Assembly: GCF_017815535.1 (NCBI RefSeq)
Contig: NZ_CP072596.1
Span: 1,612,001 to 1,676,000 of the forward strand
DNA: 64,000 nt
Source of the DNA: Tessaracoccus sp. MC1865
Lineage (GTDB): Bacteria; Actinomycetota; Actinomycetes; Propionibacteriales; Propionibacteriaceae
Direction of reading: 5' to 3'
Part shown: positions 1 through 13,527 of the stretch, one piece after another
Position numbering within the stretch: the stretch's first letter is position 1
Layout: each line of letters begins with the position of its first letter
Position numbers and translations under genes: made by a program
Notes under the pieces: model-generated
The model's input: the letters and a program-made list of their open reading frames with translations, nothing else
Database searches by the model: none
What the model was told of the DNA's origin: nothing

Positions 1-620
1 TGCACCGGACCACGATGGGCCTGTGGAAGGTGCTCGGCTGGACCCGTGAGCACTGGCACTGGAACCCCATCCACAACCTCATCAACATCCGCAACATCGC
101 CCAGGTGCTGGTCTCCGCAGACCCGCGGTACGGACCCACGTTCAACATCGGACTGGCGCAGGAGCTGTGGCGCGCCCTGCAGCGTCACGGATACCGGCCC
201 GGCAGCGGCACGCCCGTCACCCTGATGGGTCTCTCGGGCGGTGTGCAGATGGCACTGGGCGCCGGGTGGTTCCTGCACGCGCTCAAGGTGCCCGTCTCGC
301 TGATCAGCATCGGAGGCATCTTCGGCGACGACCCTGGCCTGGACAGGATGCGGCACCTCTGGCACCTCACCGGCACCCGCGACCACACCCATCATCTGGG
401 CACCATCGCCTTCCCCGGACGCTGGCCCACCTCGCCCCTGTCGACGTGGAACCGGGCCAAGCGGGAGGGGCGCGTCAGCTTCCACACGATCGGCCCCATG
501 GGCCACGACGGTCCCGCGGGCTACTACGGCCGGCGTTCCCTCGACGCGCAGGGCCGCAGCCATTTCGACCTGACGCGCGACGCCGTCGTCGCCATTCTCC
601 GCGAGGAGGCGGGTGCCTGA
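1..620 (+). CDS. alpha/beta-hydrolase-like protein, 5' end cut by window
   Basis: The reading frame is already open at the first complete codon (base 3), so the gene begins upstream and the ATG at 15 is probably internal. The visible 200 residues carry a GLSGG motif (about residues 73-77 counted from that ATG) resembling the nucleophile elbow GxSxG of alpha/beta hydrolases, followed by a hydrophobic strand-like segment and a late Gly-His-Asp (GHDG) that could supply the His. No specific family is recognised and the substrate cannot be stated. It ends about 100 bases before efp, which has its own promoter. A serine-hydrolase fold is an inference from one motif. Confidence 0.6.
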   Translation, partial: HRTTMGLWKVLGWTREHWHWNPIHNLINIRNIAQVLVSADPRYGPTFNIGLAQELWRALQRHGYRPGSGTPVTLMGLSGGVQMALGAGWFLHALKVPVSLISIGGIFGDDPGLDRMRHLWHLTGTRDHTHHLGTIAFPGRWPTSPLSTWNRAKREGRVSFHTIGPMGHDGPAGYYGRRSLDAQGRSHFDLTRDAVVAILREEAGA

Positions 621-677
621 GGGCCCCGCGCGACACGGAGTGTGGACGGATTTTTCTGAGTTGGGGCTCGATCGGCG

Positions 678-683
678 TAGAAT
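678..683 (+). promoter_or_regulatory. -10 box upstream of efp
   Basis: TAGAAT, a near-consensus actinobacterial -10 element, lies 42 bases before the efp start and 58 bases after the preceding stop. No convincing -35 is seen at the standard spacing. The transcript would carry a short leader containing the GAGGAG ribosome site. Confidence 0.5.
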
Positions 684-725
684 GCTCCGTTGGCCGCAGC
701 CCCCGATCCACTGAGGAGAACAGAC

Positions 726-1289
726 ATGGTCTCGACCAACGATTTGAAGAACGGAATGGTCCTCGATCTCGATGGCCAGCTGTGGCAGGTGCAGTGGTTC
801 CAGCACCACAAGCCCGGCAAGGGGAACACGGTCGTGCGGTCCAAGCTGAAGCACGTGCTGAGCGGCAAGATCGTCGATCGCACCTTCAACGCCGACACCA
901 AGGTCGAGACCGCGACGGTGGACCGCTCGGAGATGCAGTACCTCTACATGGACGGCGACGACTACGTGTTCATGGACATCGCCACCTTCGACCAGCTCCA
1001 CGTCCCCGCGGAGACCGTCGGCGACGCCAAGGACTACCTGCTCGAGAACACCAACGCGTTCGTCGCCACCCACGAGGGCGCTCCACTGTTCATCGAACTG
1101 CCCACCTCCGTGGAACTCATCGTCACCTACACCGAGCCGGGCCTGCAGGGCGACCGCTCCACCGGTGGCACCAAGCCCGCCACGCTGGAGACCGGCAAGC
1201 AGATCCAGGTGCCCCTCTTCATCACCAACGGTGAGAAGGTCAAGGTCGACACCCGCGACGGCTCCTACCTCGGACGCGTTTCAAGCTAA
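726..1289 (+). CDS. efp: elongation factor P
   Basis: EF-P enters the ribosomal E site and relieves stalling at consecutive prolines. The 187-residue product has the standard EF-P length and three beta-barrel domains. The domain I loop reads KPGKG (residues 29-33), with Lys32 at the tip, the position that is lysylated in E. coli and generally left unmodified in actinobacteria. The ATG at 726 is chosen because GAGGAG precedes it by 8 bases and the protein then starts at the conserved [11 protein letters not shown]. It is followed directly by nusB with no gap, the usual actinobacterial efp-nusB pair. Confidence 0.97.
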   Translation: MVSTNDLKNGMVLDLDGQLWQVQWFQHHKPGKGNTVVRSKLKHVLSGKIVDRTFNADTKVETATVDRSEMQYLYMDGDDYVFMDIATFDQLHVPAETVGDAKDYLLENTNAFVATHEGAPLFIELPTSVELIVTYTEPGLQGDRSTGGTKPATLETGKQIQVPLFITNGEKVKVDTRDGSYLGRVSS

Positions 1290-1718
1290 ATGTCTGAGCG
1301 CCCCTCCCACTACAGCGCGCAGACCAAGGCCCGCAAAGCTGCTCTCGACATCCTGTTCATGGCGGAGCAGCGCGGCGATTCTCTGAGCGAGACCTTCACC
1401 GAGCAGCGAACGCTGTCTGGCGGCGTCGTCCGCGAACTGACGCGCGAAATCGTCTTCGGTGTGGCTGAGCACCTCGACGAGATCGACGACCGGATCTCCG
1501 CTGCCGCCTCCGCCGCGTGGCCGCTGGACCGCATGCCGTCAGTCGACCGCAACCTCGCCCGCATGGCGATCTTCGAGCTCGACTACACCGACACCCCTCC
1601 AGGCGCAGTCATCTCCGAGGCGGTCCGCCTCGCGGGAGATCTGTCCACCGATGAATCACCGGCGTTCCTCAATGGCCTATTGGCCAAGGCCGCCGGCGCG
1701 AAGCCAAACACGAACTGA
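1290..1718 (+). CDS. nusB: transcription antitermination factor NusB
   Basis: All-helical RNA-binding protein that with NusE binds boxA and supports rRNA antitermination. The 142-residue length is typical. Visible family features are the N-terminal ARKAALDILFMAEQRG helix, the LDRMPSVDRNLARMAIFEL segment and the C-terminal AVRLAGDLSTDESPAFLNGLL signature. The ATG abuts the efp stop codon, so translation is probably coupled. carA follows 19 bases later with its own GAAAGAGG ribosome site, so nusB may be the head of the pyrimidine operon transcript. Confidence 0.95.
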   Translation: MSERPSHYSAQTKARKAALDILFMAEQRGDSLSETFTEQRTLSGGVVRELTREIVFGVAEHLDEIDDRISAAASAAWPLDRMPSVDRNLARMAIFELDYTDTPPGAVISEAVRLAGDLSTDESPAFLNGLLAKAAGAKPNTN

Positions 1719-1737
1719 TCTCCGAAAGAGGTAACGC

Positions 1738-2864
1738 ATGAGTCCCGTTCCCGCATTGTTGGTCTTGGAGGATGGGCGCGTGTTTCGTGGCCGATCTTTC
1801 GGCGCCAATGGCGAGACGTTCGGCGAGCTGGTGTTCTCCACCGGCATGTCCGGATATCAGGAGACCCTGACAGACCCCAGCTACCGCGGGCAGGTGGTGC
1901 TGGCCACCGCCCCCCACATCGGCAACACCGGGTGGAACGACGAGGATGGCGAATCCGGCCGCATCTGGGTGGCCGGTTACATCGTGCGCGACCCCGCGCC
2001 CCGTCCCTCCAACTGGCGCTCCGCCAGGAGCCTCGACGACGAACTGCGCGAGCAGGGGATCGTCGGGATCTGCGATATCGACACCCGTGCCCTCACCCGC
2101 CACATCCGTGACCGCGGCGCCATGCGCGTGGGCATCTCCACGGAGACCGACAACGTGGACGAACTGCTCGCGCGCGTGCTGGACCAGCCGATGATGGCGG
2201 GTCAGGACCTCGTCGGGGACGTGACCACCCAGATGCCGTACACGGTGGAGGCCAAGGGCGACAGGTTGTACTCGATCGTCGCGGTGGACCTCGGCATCAA
2301 GTCGATGACTCCCGCGCAGCTGGCCGCCCGCGGCCTGGACGTGCACGTGGTGCCCGCCCACGCCACCTTCGACGAGGTGATGAGCTACGCACCGGACGGC
2401 GTGTTCTTCAGCAACGGACCCGGCGACCCGTCCACGGCTGAGGCCCCGACGGCGCTGCTGCGCGAGGTGCTGGAGGCCAAGGTGCCGTTCTTCGGCATCT
2501 GCTTCGGCAACCAGCTCTTCGGCCGCGCGCTCGGCTTCGACACCTACAAGCTCAAGTTCGGTCACCGCGGCATCAACCAACCGGTGGTCGACCGCACGAC
2601 CGGCCGCATCGAGGTCACGTCGCACAACCACGGCTTCGCCGTGGACGCGCCCCTGGAGGGAACCGTCGACACCGAGTTCGGCCAGGTGAGCGTCAGCCAC
2701 AAGTGCCTCAACGACGACGTCGTCGAGGGTCTCGAACTCCGCCGCGACGGGGACCTCGTGGCCTTCTCCGTGCAGTTCCACCCGGAGGCCGCTGCCGGCC
2801 CCCACGACGCCAACTACCTCTTCGACCGGTTCGTGTCGGTCATCTCGGCCGGAAAGGACGCCTG

Positions 2865-2865
<1 letters not shown>
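1738..2865 (+). CDS. carA: carbamoyl-phosphate synthase small subunit
   Basis: Glutaminase subunit that supplies ammonia to CarB for carbamoyl phosphate, the precursor of pyrimidines and arginine. The 375-residue protein has the CarA N-terminal domain and a C-terminal class I glutamine amidotransferase domain. The nucleophile Cys255 is in [10 protein letters not shown], with the His/Glu pair in QFHPEA near residue 346. SNGPGDP is also present. The stop overlaps the carB start (TGATG), which implies translational coupling. pyrR, pyrB and pyrC, often next to carAB in actinobacteria, are not here. Confidence 0.97.
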
Positions 2866-6166
<3,301 letters not shown>

Positions 6167-6167
<1 letters not shown>

Positions 6168-7222
6168 TGGTCGGCCTCGTCACCCGCGGGCTCCGGGCGG
6201 GATACCACGGCCTCCGGGCCGGCCTGTTCCGCTCCGCCGGGGGAGATCCCGAGCGGGTGCACGAGGCCATGATCGACGTGTTGGCCAAGGTCCCGGGCGG
6301 TGCCCGGGGCCGCGTGTCGGACCCGGTGACGGTGGCGGGCATCCGCTTCCCCAACCGGGTGGGTCTGGCCGCCGGCCTCGACAAGGACGGGGTCGCGGCC
6401 CAGGCCTGGGCACGTTTCGGTTTCGGCTTCGCCGAACTCGGCACGGTCACCGCGCTGGCGCAGCCGGGCAATCCCAAGCCCCGGGTGTTCCGCGCCGTCC
6501 GGTCCGAGGGCATCGTCAACCGCATGGGCTTCAACAACAGGGGAGCGGCCGCCCTCGCCACCACCCTGCGCGCGAAGGGCATCGCACGGGGCAACTGCGC
6601 AGTCGGCATCCCGCTGGGCATCTCCATCGGCAAGTCCAAGGTGACACCCCTGGAGGACGCGACGGCGGACTACCTCACGTCGCTGCGACTGCTCGCGCCC
6701 TTCGCCGACTATGTCGCCGTCAACGTCTCCAGCCCCAACACGCCCGGCCTGCGCAGCCTGCAGGCCGCGCACCAGCTGGCAGAACTGCTGGGTGCGCTCA
6801 CAGCCGAGGCTGCGAGTCTCAACCGCCACCGGCCCGTGCCGGTGTTCGTGAAGCTGGCCCCAGATCTCGAGGGCGCAGATCTGGCGGAGACCCTCGCGGT
6901 GCTCAACCATTCGGCGGTGTCCGGCGTCATCGCCACCAACACCACGCTGTCGCGCCACGGGCTCACCCCTCCGGACCAGCATCTGGCCCGCGAGACGGGT
7001 GGGCTGAGCGGCCGGCCGTTGACCGTGAGGGCACTGGCATTCGTCGAGCACCTGGCGGCGTCCACGCACCTGCCCCTGATGGGGGTGGGCGGCATCATGA
7101 GCCCCGCTGACGGCAGTCGGATGTTCGACGCGGGCGCGGCGCTGCTACAGCTCTATACCGGATTCATCTACGAGGGCCCTGCGCTGGTGCGCGGGATCCA
7201 GGAATACAGGAAGGCGTCATGA
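6167..7222 (+). CDS. pyrD: dihydroorotate dehydrogenase, quinone-dependent (class 2)
   Basis: Oxidises dihydroorotate to orotate with FMN and passes electrons to membrane quinone. The start overlapping the carB stop is chosen (351 residues); an in-frame ATG at 6152 is also possible. The amphipathic N-terminus, with a segment like [19 protein letters not shown], is the class 2 membrane-binding region. [15 protein letters not shown] and [14 protein letters not shown] are present, the latter with the class 2 catalytic Ser. Its position between carB and pyrF differs from the carB-pyrF order I know from many actinobacteria. The stop overlaps pyrF (ATGA). Confidence 0.96.
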
Positions 7223-8031
7223 CCTACGCCGAGAAACTGACCGCCGCCACAGCTTCGCGTGGTCGCCTGTGCGTCGGCATCGACCCGATGCCGTCCGTGC
7301 TAGCGGCCTGGGGCCTGCCCCACAGCGTCGACGGGCTCGAGCGCTGCGCCCGGGGCATCGTCGAGGGGATCGGCGACATCGTGGCCGTCTTCAAGCCGCA
7401 GTCCGCCTTCTTCGAGGCCTTCGGTTCCAGGGGCGTCGCCGTCCTGGAGCGGGTCCTTGAGGACATCCGGCAGGCCGGTGCGCTCAGCATCCTCGACGTG
7501 AAACGCGGTGACATCGGGTCCTCGATGGACGGTTACGCCACCGCGTTCCTGGGCGACGACGCACCCACCCGCGCAGACGCCATCACGCTGTCGCCGTACC
7601 TCGGGGTCGGCTCGCTGCAGCCGGCGATCGACGCGGCGGTGGCCGGTGGACAGGGCCTCTACGTGCTGGCCCGCACGTCCAACCCTGAGGGTGCGTCGGT
7701 GCAGCTGGCCACCACCGGGGGCGTCACCGTCGCCCAACACGTCGTGGATACCATCGCGGCGCTCAACCCCTCCGCGGATCACGCTGTGGGGCTCGTGGTG
7801 GGCGGCACGCACGGCGACTCCGGGTGTGATCTGAGCGACTTCAACGCGTCCATCCTCGTGCCGGGTCTCGGCGCCCAAGGCGGTACCGTCGCGGGAATAG
7901 CGGAATTGTTCGGGCAAAGCCTGAAGCACGTGTTGCCCACCACGAGCCGGGCAGTGATCGGTTCGGGGCACGACAAGCTACGGGAGAAGACCACCACGCT
8001 GCAGTCGGAGATTGCGTCCCTGCTCACCTAA
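7219..8031 (+). CDS. pyrF: orotidine 5'-phosphate decarboxylase (type 2)
   Basis: Last step of UMP synthesis: decarboxylates OMP. At 270 residues it belongs to the longer bacterial type 2 branch. The catalytic Asp-Lys-x-x-Asp motif is in [16 protein letters not shown] (about residues 93-108). CVGIDPMP is the phosphate/substrate strand and GLGAQGG is the C-terminal phosphate loop. Translation overlaps the pyrD stop by four bases. It closes the nusB-carAB-pyrD-pyrF unit, because mihF is preceded by its own leader and likely promoter. Confidence 0.96.
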   Translation: MTYAEKLTAATASRGRLCVGIDPMPSVLAAWGLPHSVDGLERCARGIVEGIGDIVAVFKPQSAFFEAFGSRGVAVLERVLEDIRQAGALSILDVKRGDIGSSMDGYATAFLGDDAPTRADAITLSPYLGVGSLQPAIDAAVAGGQGLYVLARTSNPEGASVQLATTGGVTVAQHVVDTIAALNPSADHAVGLVVGGTHGDSGCDLSDFNASILVPGLGAQGGTVAGIAELFGQSLKHVLPTTSRAVIGSGHDKLREKTTTLQSEIASLLT

Positions 8032-8055
8032 TGCTGGCAAAAACCACCCTTAAGG

Positions 8056-8085
8056 CTGAACTTTTGGGCCCAGAGGCGGTATCTT
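8056..8085 (+). promoter_or_regulatory. probable promoter of mihF
   Basis: CTGAAC (8056-8061) and TATCTT (8080-8085) are separated by 18 bases in the 113-base gap between pyrF and mihF. Three of six -35 positions match consensus, so the call rests mainly on the -10 and location. The leader would be about 50 bases. Confidence 0.4.
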
Positions 8086-8144
8086 TTGGGGAGCACCTGT
8101 TCACCGTTGCCGGTGCTGTCTATGAAGGATTGAAGGGAACTCCG

Positions 8145-8456
8145 ATGGCAATTCCTCAGTTGAGCAGCGCGCAGCTTGAAGCGGCCAGGGCGGCTGCCAC
8201 AGAGGCACGCCGAGCCCGCGCGAACCTCAAGGAGCAGGTCAAGAACGGCGACCTCTCCTTCACCGATGCACTGAACAAGGCGGTCGACGACGAGACGCTG
8301 TCGCGGATCAAGGTGGTGGATCTGTTGCGCTCCATGCCACGCGTGGGCGTGACCCGGGCCGGCGAGATCATGGAGAACCTCCAGATCGCCCCCAACCGTC
8401 GCATCCGTGGGCTGGGCCGCCACCAGGTGGTCCGCCTCACTGAACTCTTCAAGTGA
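8145..8456 (+). CDS. mihF: integration host factor, actinobacterial type (mIHF)
   Basis: Small basic nucleoid protein that bends DNA; unrelated in sequence to IHF/HU. The ATG at 8145 gives 103 residues starting MAIPQLSSAQ, matching the usual length of the core protein, and GAAGGG lies 7 bases before it. The frame is open upstream to 8031 but that extension has no ribosome site and no family similarity. The C-terminal PRVGVTRAGEIMENLQI and NRRIRGLGRHQ are the helix-two-turn-helix DNA-binding segment. The pyrF-mihF-gmk-rpoZ order is typical of actinobacteria. Confidence 0.94.
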   Translation: MAIPQLSSAQLEAARAAATEARRARANLKEQVKNGDLSFTDALNKAVDDETLSRIKVVDLLRSMPRVGVTRAGEIMENLQIAPNRRIRGLGRHQVVRLTELFK

Positions 8457-8477
8457 GGCGGCGGTAAGCTCGGGCGG

Positions 8478-9029
8478 GTGACTTCTTCTCCCGTGTGGGT
8501 GATCTCCGGCCCGAGCGCCGTTGGCAAGGGCACCGTCTGTGCAAAGCTGCGGTCGCTCCACCCAGAACCTTTCTATTCCGTGTCCATGACCACCCGCGCA
8601 GCGCGTCCCGGTGAGGTGGAGGGCAAGAGCTATCACTTCGTCAGCATCGACGAGTTCAGGGACCTGATCGCGCAGGGGGAGCTGCTGGAATGGGCCGAGG
8701 TCCACGGCAACTACTACGGGACCCCCCGTCAGCCCGTGCTCGCCTCCGTCGCGGCCGGGCGCCCCGTGATCCTGGAGATCGACCTGCAGGGTGCGCGTCA
8801 GGTGAAGCAGAACCTGCCGGAAGCCCGGCTGATCTTCCTCAGCCCTCCGTCGTGGGAGGAGCTGGTGAGCCGGCTCCGGGGCCGCGGCACGGAGAACGAG
8901 GAGACGATGGCCCGCCGCCTGGACACGGCGAAGATCGAACTGGCGCAGGTCGACGAGGCCGATCACGTGATCGTCAATGTCACGCTCGATGAAACGGTCG
9001 CCGCTTTGGTAAGCTTAATGAGCTTGTGA
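8478..9029 (+). CDS. gmk: guanylate kinase
   Basis: Phosphorylates GMP to GDP. The P-loop is GPSAVGKGT (residues 11-19), followed by the GMP-binding SVSMTTRAARPGEVEGKSYHF segment and the lid RLRGRGTENEETMARRL. The 183-residue length is normal. GTG at 8478 is the start; TAAGCT at 8465-8470 lies seven bases before it, so the mRNA is probably leaderless and no Shine-Dalgarno is seen. rpoZ follows after 34 bases. Confidence 0.95.
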   Translation: MTSSPVWVISGPSAVGKGTVCAKLRSLHPEPFYSVSMTTRAARPGEVEGKSYHFVSIDEFRDLIAQGELLEWAEVHGNYYGTPRQPVLASVAAGRPVILEIDLQGARQVKQNLPEARLIFLSPPSWEELVSRLRGRGTENEETMARRLDTAKIELAQVDEADHVIVNVTLDETVAALVSLMSL

Positions 9030-9063
9030 CCTGTCTCTGTGATCACAACGTGAAAGGATCACC

Positions 9064-9411
9064 TTGAACACCGTGCCCGAAGGCATCACCAACCCGCCGA
9101 TCGACGACCTGCTGAAGAACGTCGACTCGAAGTACCGGCTTGTGCTGTTCGCGTCGAAGCGCGCTCGGCAGATCAACGCCTACTTCTCGCAGCTGGGCGA
9201 GGGCCTGCTCGAGAACGTCGGCCCGCTGGTCTCCGCTGCTCCTGAGGAGAAGCCGCTGTCCATCGCGCTGCGCGAGATGAGCGAAGGCCTCCTGCAGTAC
9301 ACCCAGATCGATCCCGAGGCAGAAGAGGCAGCTGCTGCCGCCGCCGCCACTGCGGATCCCGCGTTCTCCTTCGTTGATCCCTTCGCGGACACCGAAGTCG
9401 CGTCTTCCTGA
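9064..9411 (+). CDS. rpoZ: DNA-directed RNA polymerase omega subunit
   Basis: Omega helps assemble beta-prime into RNA polymerase. The 115-residue protein has the conserved [28 protein letters not shown] core near the N-terminus. An alanine/glutamate-rich tail from about residue 83 is longer than in E. coli, as in other actinobacteria. The start is an unusual TTG, supported by GAAAGGA six bases upstream and by the conserved N-terminal sequence. coaBC, which commonly lies between rpoZ and metK in actinobacteria, is missing: only 84 bases separate the two genes. Confidence 0.93.
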   Translation: MNTVPEGITNPPIDDLLKNVDSKYRLVLFASKRARQINAYFSQLGEGLLENVGPLVSAAPEEKPLSIALREMSEGLLQYTQIDPEAEEAAAAAAATADPAFSFVDPFADTEVASS

Positions 9412-9423
9412 CGCACCCAAGGG

Positions 9424-9478
9424 GGCGGCTTATCGCCGCCACAACAACCCCTTCTTCCACTATGCGGCTTGTTGCCGC
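9424..9478 (+). promoter_or_regulatory. two tandem hairpins in the metK leader
   Basis: GGCGGC-TTATC-GCCGCC (9424-9440) and GCGGC-TTGTT-GCCGC (9464-9478) are two perfect short hairpins in the rpoZ-metK gap. The second ends four bases before the metK ribosome site (AGGAG at 9482-9486). Neither is followed by a T-run, so they are not typical terminators. A role in mRNA processing or translational control of metK is inferred. Confidence 0.45.
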
Positions 9479-9495
9479 GCTAGGAGTGCTCTGCC

Positions 9496-10683
<1,188 letters not shown>

Positions 10684-10684
10684 C

Positions 10685-12619
10685 GTGACGGGCCGGGTGG
10701 CGCGGGTCGCCGTCGACATGGCGCTGGCCCACCTGGACCGGCTGTTCGATTACGAGATTCCAGACCAACTGGTCGAGGTGGCCACCATCGGCGCCCGGGT
10801 GAAGGTGCCGTTCGCCGGAACCCAGCGCGACGGGTGGCTCATCGAGATCGCCGACACCTCTGAGGTCGCCTCGCTCGCGCGCCTCAGCAAGGTCGTCTCC
10901 TCGGAACCCATCGCCACCCCTGAGGTGTACGAACTGATCCGGGGAGTGGCAGACCACTACGCGGGGGTCTGGTCTGATGTCGCCCGGCTGGCCATTGCGC
11001 CCCGGCACGCTGCCACCGAGAAGGCCCCACAACGCGAATGGCCGGACCCCAAACCCCTGGAGCAGGCCTCGGTGCTGCCGTCGTACCCTGCCGGTCAGTC
11101 GTTGCTCGACGCGCTGGGGGAGGGCCGCTCGCCCCGCCTGGTGTGGCAGGCGGCCGCTGTGCATGGGGGAGCGGGCGACCTGCTCGGCGGGGTGATCGAG
11201 GCCGTGGACGCCACGCTGCGTTCCGGCCGCTCCGCCGTCGTCGTCTTCCCCACGGTGCGCGAGCTCACCCCTGCCGTGGCCCGGTTCCGGGCCGTGTTCG
11301 GGCACGGTGCCGTGGGCGCGCTGGCCTCGGAGGCCGGCCGCTCGGCCCGGTACCGCGCCTATCTCGCCGCCGCGCGTGGGCAGGCTCGCATCATGCTGGG
11401 TACTCGCAGCGCCGTCTTCGCGCCGCTGCAGGATCTGGGCCTGGTGGTGGTCGTCGACGACGGCCATGACGCCCACGAGGAACTCCGCGCCCCGTACCCC
11501 CATGCCCGCGCGGTAGCGATCCTGCGCTCGGCGCGCCAGAACGCGGCCCTCATGCTGGCGGGGTACTCGCGCAGCGTGGACGCCCAGGCGCTCGTCGAGC
11601 GCGGCTGGCTGGCCGAACTCAGCCTCACCCCCACCGAGGCACGGCGGATCGTAGCGCCGGTGCGGGCCGTCGGGGAGGTCGAGCGCGAACACGATCCCAC
11701 CGCGGCCCGCCTGCGCATCCCTTCGCTGGCCTTCCGCTTCCTCCGCGACCACCTGCCGCAGGGCCCCGTGCTCGTGCAGGTGCCGATGACCGGCCACTCG
11801 GCCTCCCTCGCGTGCCAGCGGTGCGGCAACCGTGCCGTGTGCGCCAAGTGCAGCGGCCCCATGCGGGCCCGTCGCCGGGACGAGCCCGAATGTTCGCTCT
11901 GTGGGTTCAAGCCCACGCGTTGGACCTGCCCGCACTGCCACACGTCGCGCCTCCGCACGCCGCTGGCCGGTGCCGCCCGCACCGCGGAGGAGTTGGCGCG
12001 CGCCTTCCCAGGGGCCCTCGCCGTCAACAGCTCAGCCAAGAACATCCGCGACGAGATCCCCGACGAACCCGCCATCGTGGTGGCCACGCCCGGCGCCGAG
12101 CCCAGCGCCCCGTCAGGCTACGCAGGCGTGCTGATCCTCGACACCGAGGTCACACTCTCCCGGGTCAGCCTGCGGGCCGCGGAGGAGGCGATGCGCCGGT
12201 GGTCCAACGCCGCGGCGCTGGCGCGCCGTCCCCTCGACGGGGGCTCCGTCCTGCTGGTCGGCTCAGCGACCCATCCCACGGTGCAGGCCATGCTGCGGGC
12301 GGATCTCGCCGGTTTCGCCACCAGGGAACTCGCAGACCGGGCCGAGGCCGGGCTGACCCCGGCGGTCAAGATGGCGCGCATCGTCGGCGACGCCGACGCG
12401 GTGCGCGAGTTCCTCGACAACGACGATTGGGCCGGTGTGGATATCCTCGGCCCCACAGAGGTGGGCCCTGACCGCTGGGCTGCGCTGCTGCGTACCCCCG
12501 TCCAGGACGCCCGCGAACTGACGCGGCGGGTCAAGAGCGCCGCCGCCATCCGCTCCGCCCGCAAGGAAAAGGGCCAGCTCAGTATTCACGTCGATCCCGA
12601 ATCCCTGGAGGACAGATGA
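10685..12619 (+). CDS. priA: PriA-like primosomal protein N', helicase motifs degenerate
   Basis: PriA restarts replication at stalled forks. This 644-residue protein keeps the N-terminal DNA-binding domain (VDMALAHLDRLFDYEIPD, 10-28) and the zinc cluster (CQRCGNRAVCAKC, CSLCG, CPHC). The Walker A site expected near residue 160 reads HGGAGD instead of GxGKT, and the DEAH box is VVDDGHD. It should therefore bind forks without ATP-driven unwinding, a state known for actinobacterial PriA proteins. GTG start, no Shine-Dalgarno, tightly linked to metK. The stop overlaps fmt by ATGA. Confidence 0.9.
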   Translation: MTGRVARVAVDMALAHLDRLFDYEIPDQLVEVATIGARVKVPFAGTQRDGWLIEIADTSEVASLARLSKVVSSEPIATPEVYELIRGVADHYAGVWSDVARLAIAPRHAATEKAPQREWPDPKPLEQASVLPSYPAGQSLLDALGEGRSPRLVWQAAAVHGGAGDLLGGVIEAVDATLRSGRSAVVVFPTVRELTPAVARFRAVFGHGAVGALASEAGRSARYRAYLAAARGQARIMLGTRSAVFAPLQDLGLVVVVDDGHDAHEELRAPYPHARAVAILRSARQNAALMLAGYSRSVDAQALVERGWLAELSLTPTEARRIVAPVRAVGEVEREHDPTAARLRIPSLAFRFLRDHLPQGPVLVQVPMTGHSASLACQRCGNRAVCAKCSGPMRARRRDEPECSLCGFKPTRWTCPHCHTSRLRTPLAGAARTAEELARAFPGALAVNSSAKNIRDEIPDEPAIVVATPGAEPSAPSGYAGVLILDTEVTLSRVSLRAAEEAMRRWSNAAALARRPLDGGSVLLVGSATHPTVQAMLRADLAGFATRELADRAEAGLTPAVKMARIVGDADAVREFLDNDDWAGVDILGPTEVGPDRWAALLRTPVQDARELTRRVKSAAAIRSARKEKGQLSIHVDPESLEDR

Positions 12620-13527
12620 GGCTCGTGTTCGCCGGCACCCCCGAGGTCGCCGTTCCCTCGCTCGACGCCCTGGTGGCGTCGCAGCATGAGGTGGTGGCGG
12701 TGGTCACCCGGCCGGATGCGCCCGCCGGCCGTGGCCGCAGACTGACGCCGTCGCCGGTGGCCGTGCGGGCGGAGGAACTGGGGATCGAGGTGCTGAAGCC
12801 CGCGCATCCCCGCGATGCGGATTTCCAGGCCCGCCTGCGGGAACTCGCCGTCGACGTGTGCCCGGTGGTCGCCTACGGCGCGCTCCTGCCGCAGTCGGCG
12901 CTCGACATCCCGGCCCACGGCTGGGTCAACCTGCACTTCTCCCTGTTGCCCAGGTGGCGCGGGGCGGCGCCGGTCCAGCGCGCGATCATGGCTGGCGACG
13001 AGGAGATCGGCACCGCCTGCTTCCAGATCGTGCGGGAACTGGATGCGGGCGACGTGTACCTGATGGAATCGCGTCCCATGCCCGACGCCACCGCAGGTGA
13101 GCTGCTGGCGGCGCTCGCGGAGAGCGGCGCGGACCAGCTCGTCCGGGCCATGGACATGGTGGCGGCGGGGGAGCGGCCCACGCCGCAGCCGGCCGAGGGT
13201 CTCACCGTCGCAGCCAAGATCACCGTCGAAGAGTCCCGCCTCGACTGGGCACGGCCGGCGCAGGAACTGAGGAACCTCATCATGGGGTGCTCGCCGGACC
13301 CGGGGGCCTGGTGCGAACTCGACGGGCAGCGGTTCAAGATCTACCGGGCGTCGGTCGCAGATGACCATGCCCTGGCGCCGGGCGAACTCGACGCAACCAA
13401 GCGGCAGGTCTTCGTCGGCACAGGGGAGGGCACGCTCGAACTCCTCGAGGTGCAGGCCCCCGGGAAGCGACGGATGCCGGCCATCGACTGGGCCCGCTCC
13501 GGCGTGGCAGGGAAGGCTCTGACATGA
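12616..13527 (+). CDS. fmt: methionyl-tRNA formyltransferase
   Basis: Formylates initiator Met-tRNA using 10-formyl-tetrahydrofolate. The signature WVNLHFSLLPRWRGAAPVQRAI (about 103-124) contains the catalytic Asn-His and the SLLP loop, and VVTRPDAPAGRGRRLTPSPV is the loop that contacts tRNA. The 303-residue length is typical. It overlaps the priA stop and the rsmB start by four bases each, so priA-fmt-rsmB form one translationally coupled set. Confidence 0.96.
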   Translation: MRLVFAGTPEVAVPSLDALVASQHEVVAVVTRPDAPAGRGRRLTPSPVAVRAEELGIEVLKPAHPRDADFQARLRELAVDVCPVVAYGALLPQSALDIPAHGWVNLHFSLLPRWRGAAPVQRAIMAGDEEIGTACFQIVRELDAGDVYLMESRPMPDATAGELLAALAESGADQLVRAMDMVAAGERPTPQPAEGLTVAAKITVEESRLDWARPAQELRNLIMGCSPDPGAWCELDGQRFKIYRASVADDHALAPGELDATKRQVFVGTGEGTLELLEVQAPGKRRMPAIDWARSGVAGKALT

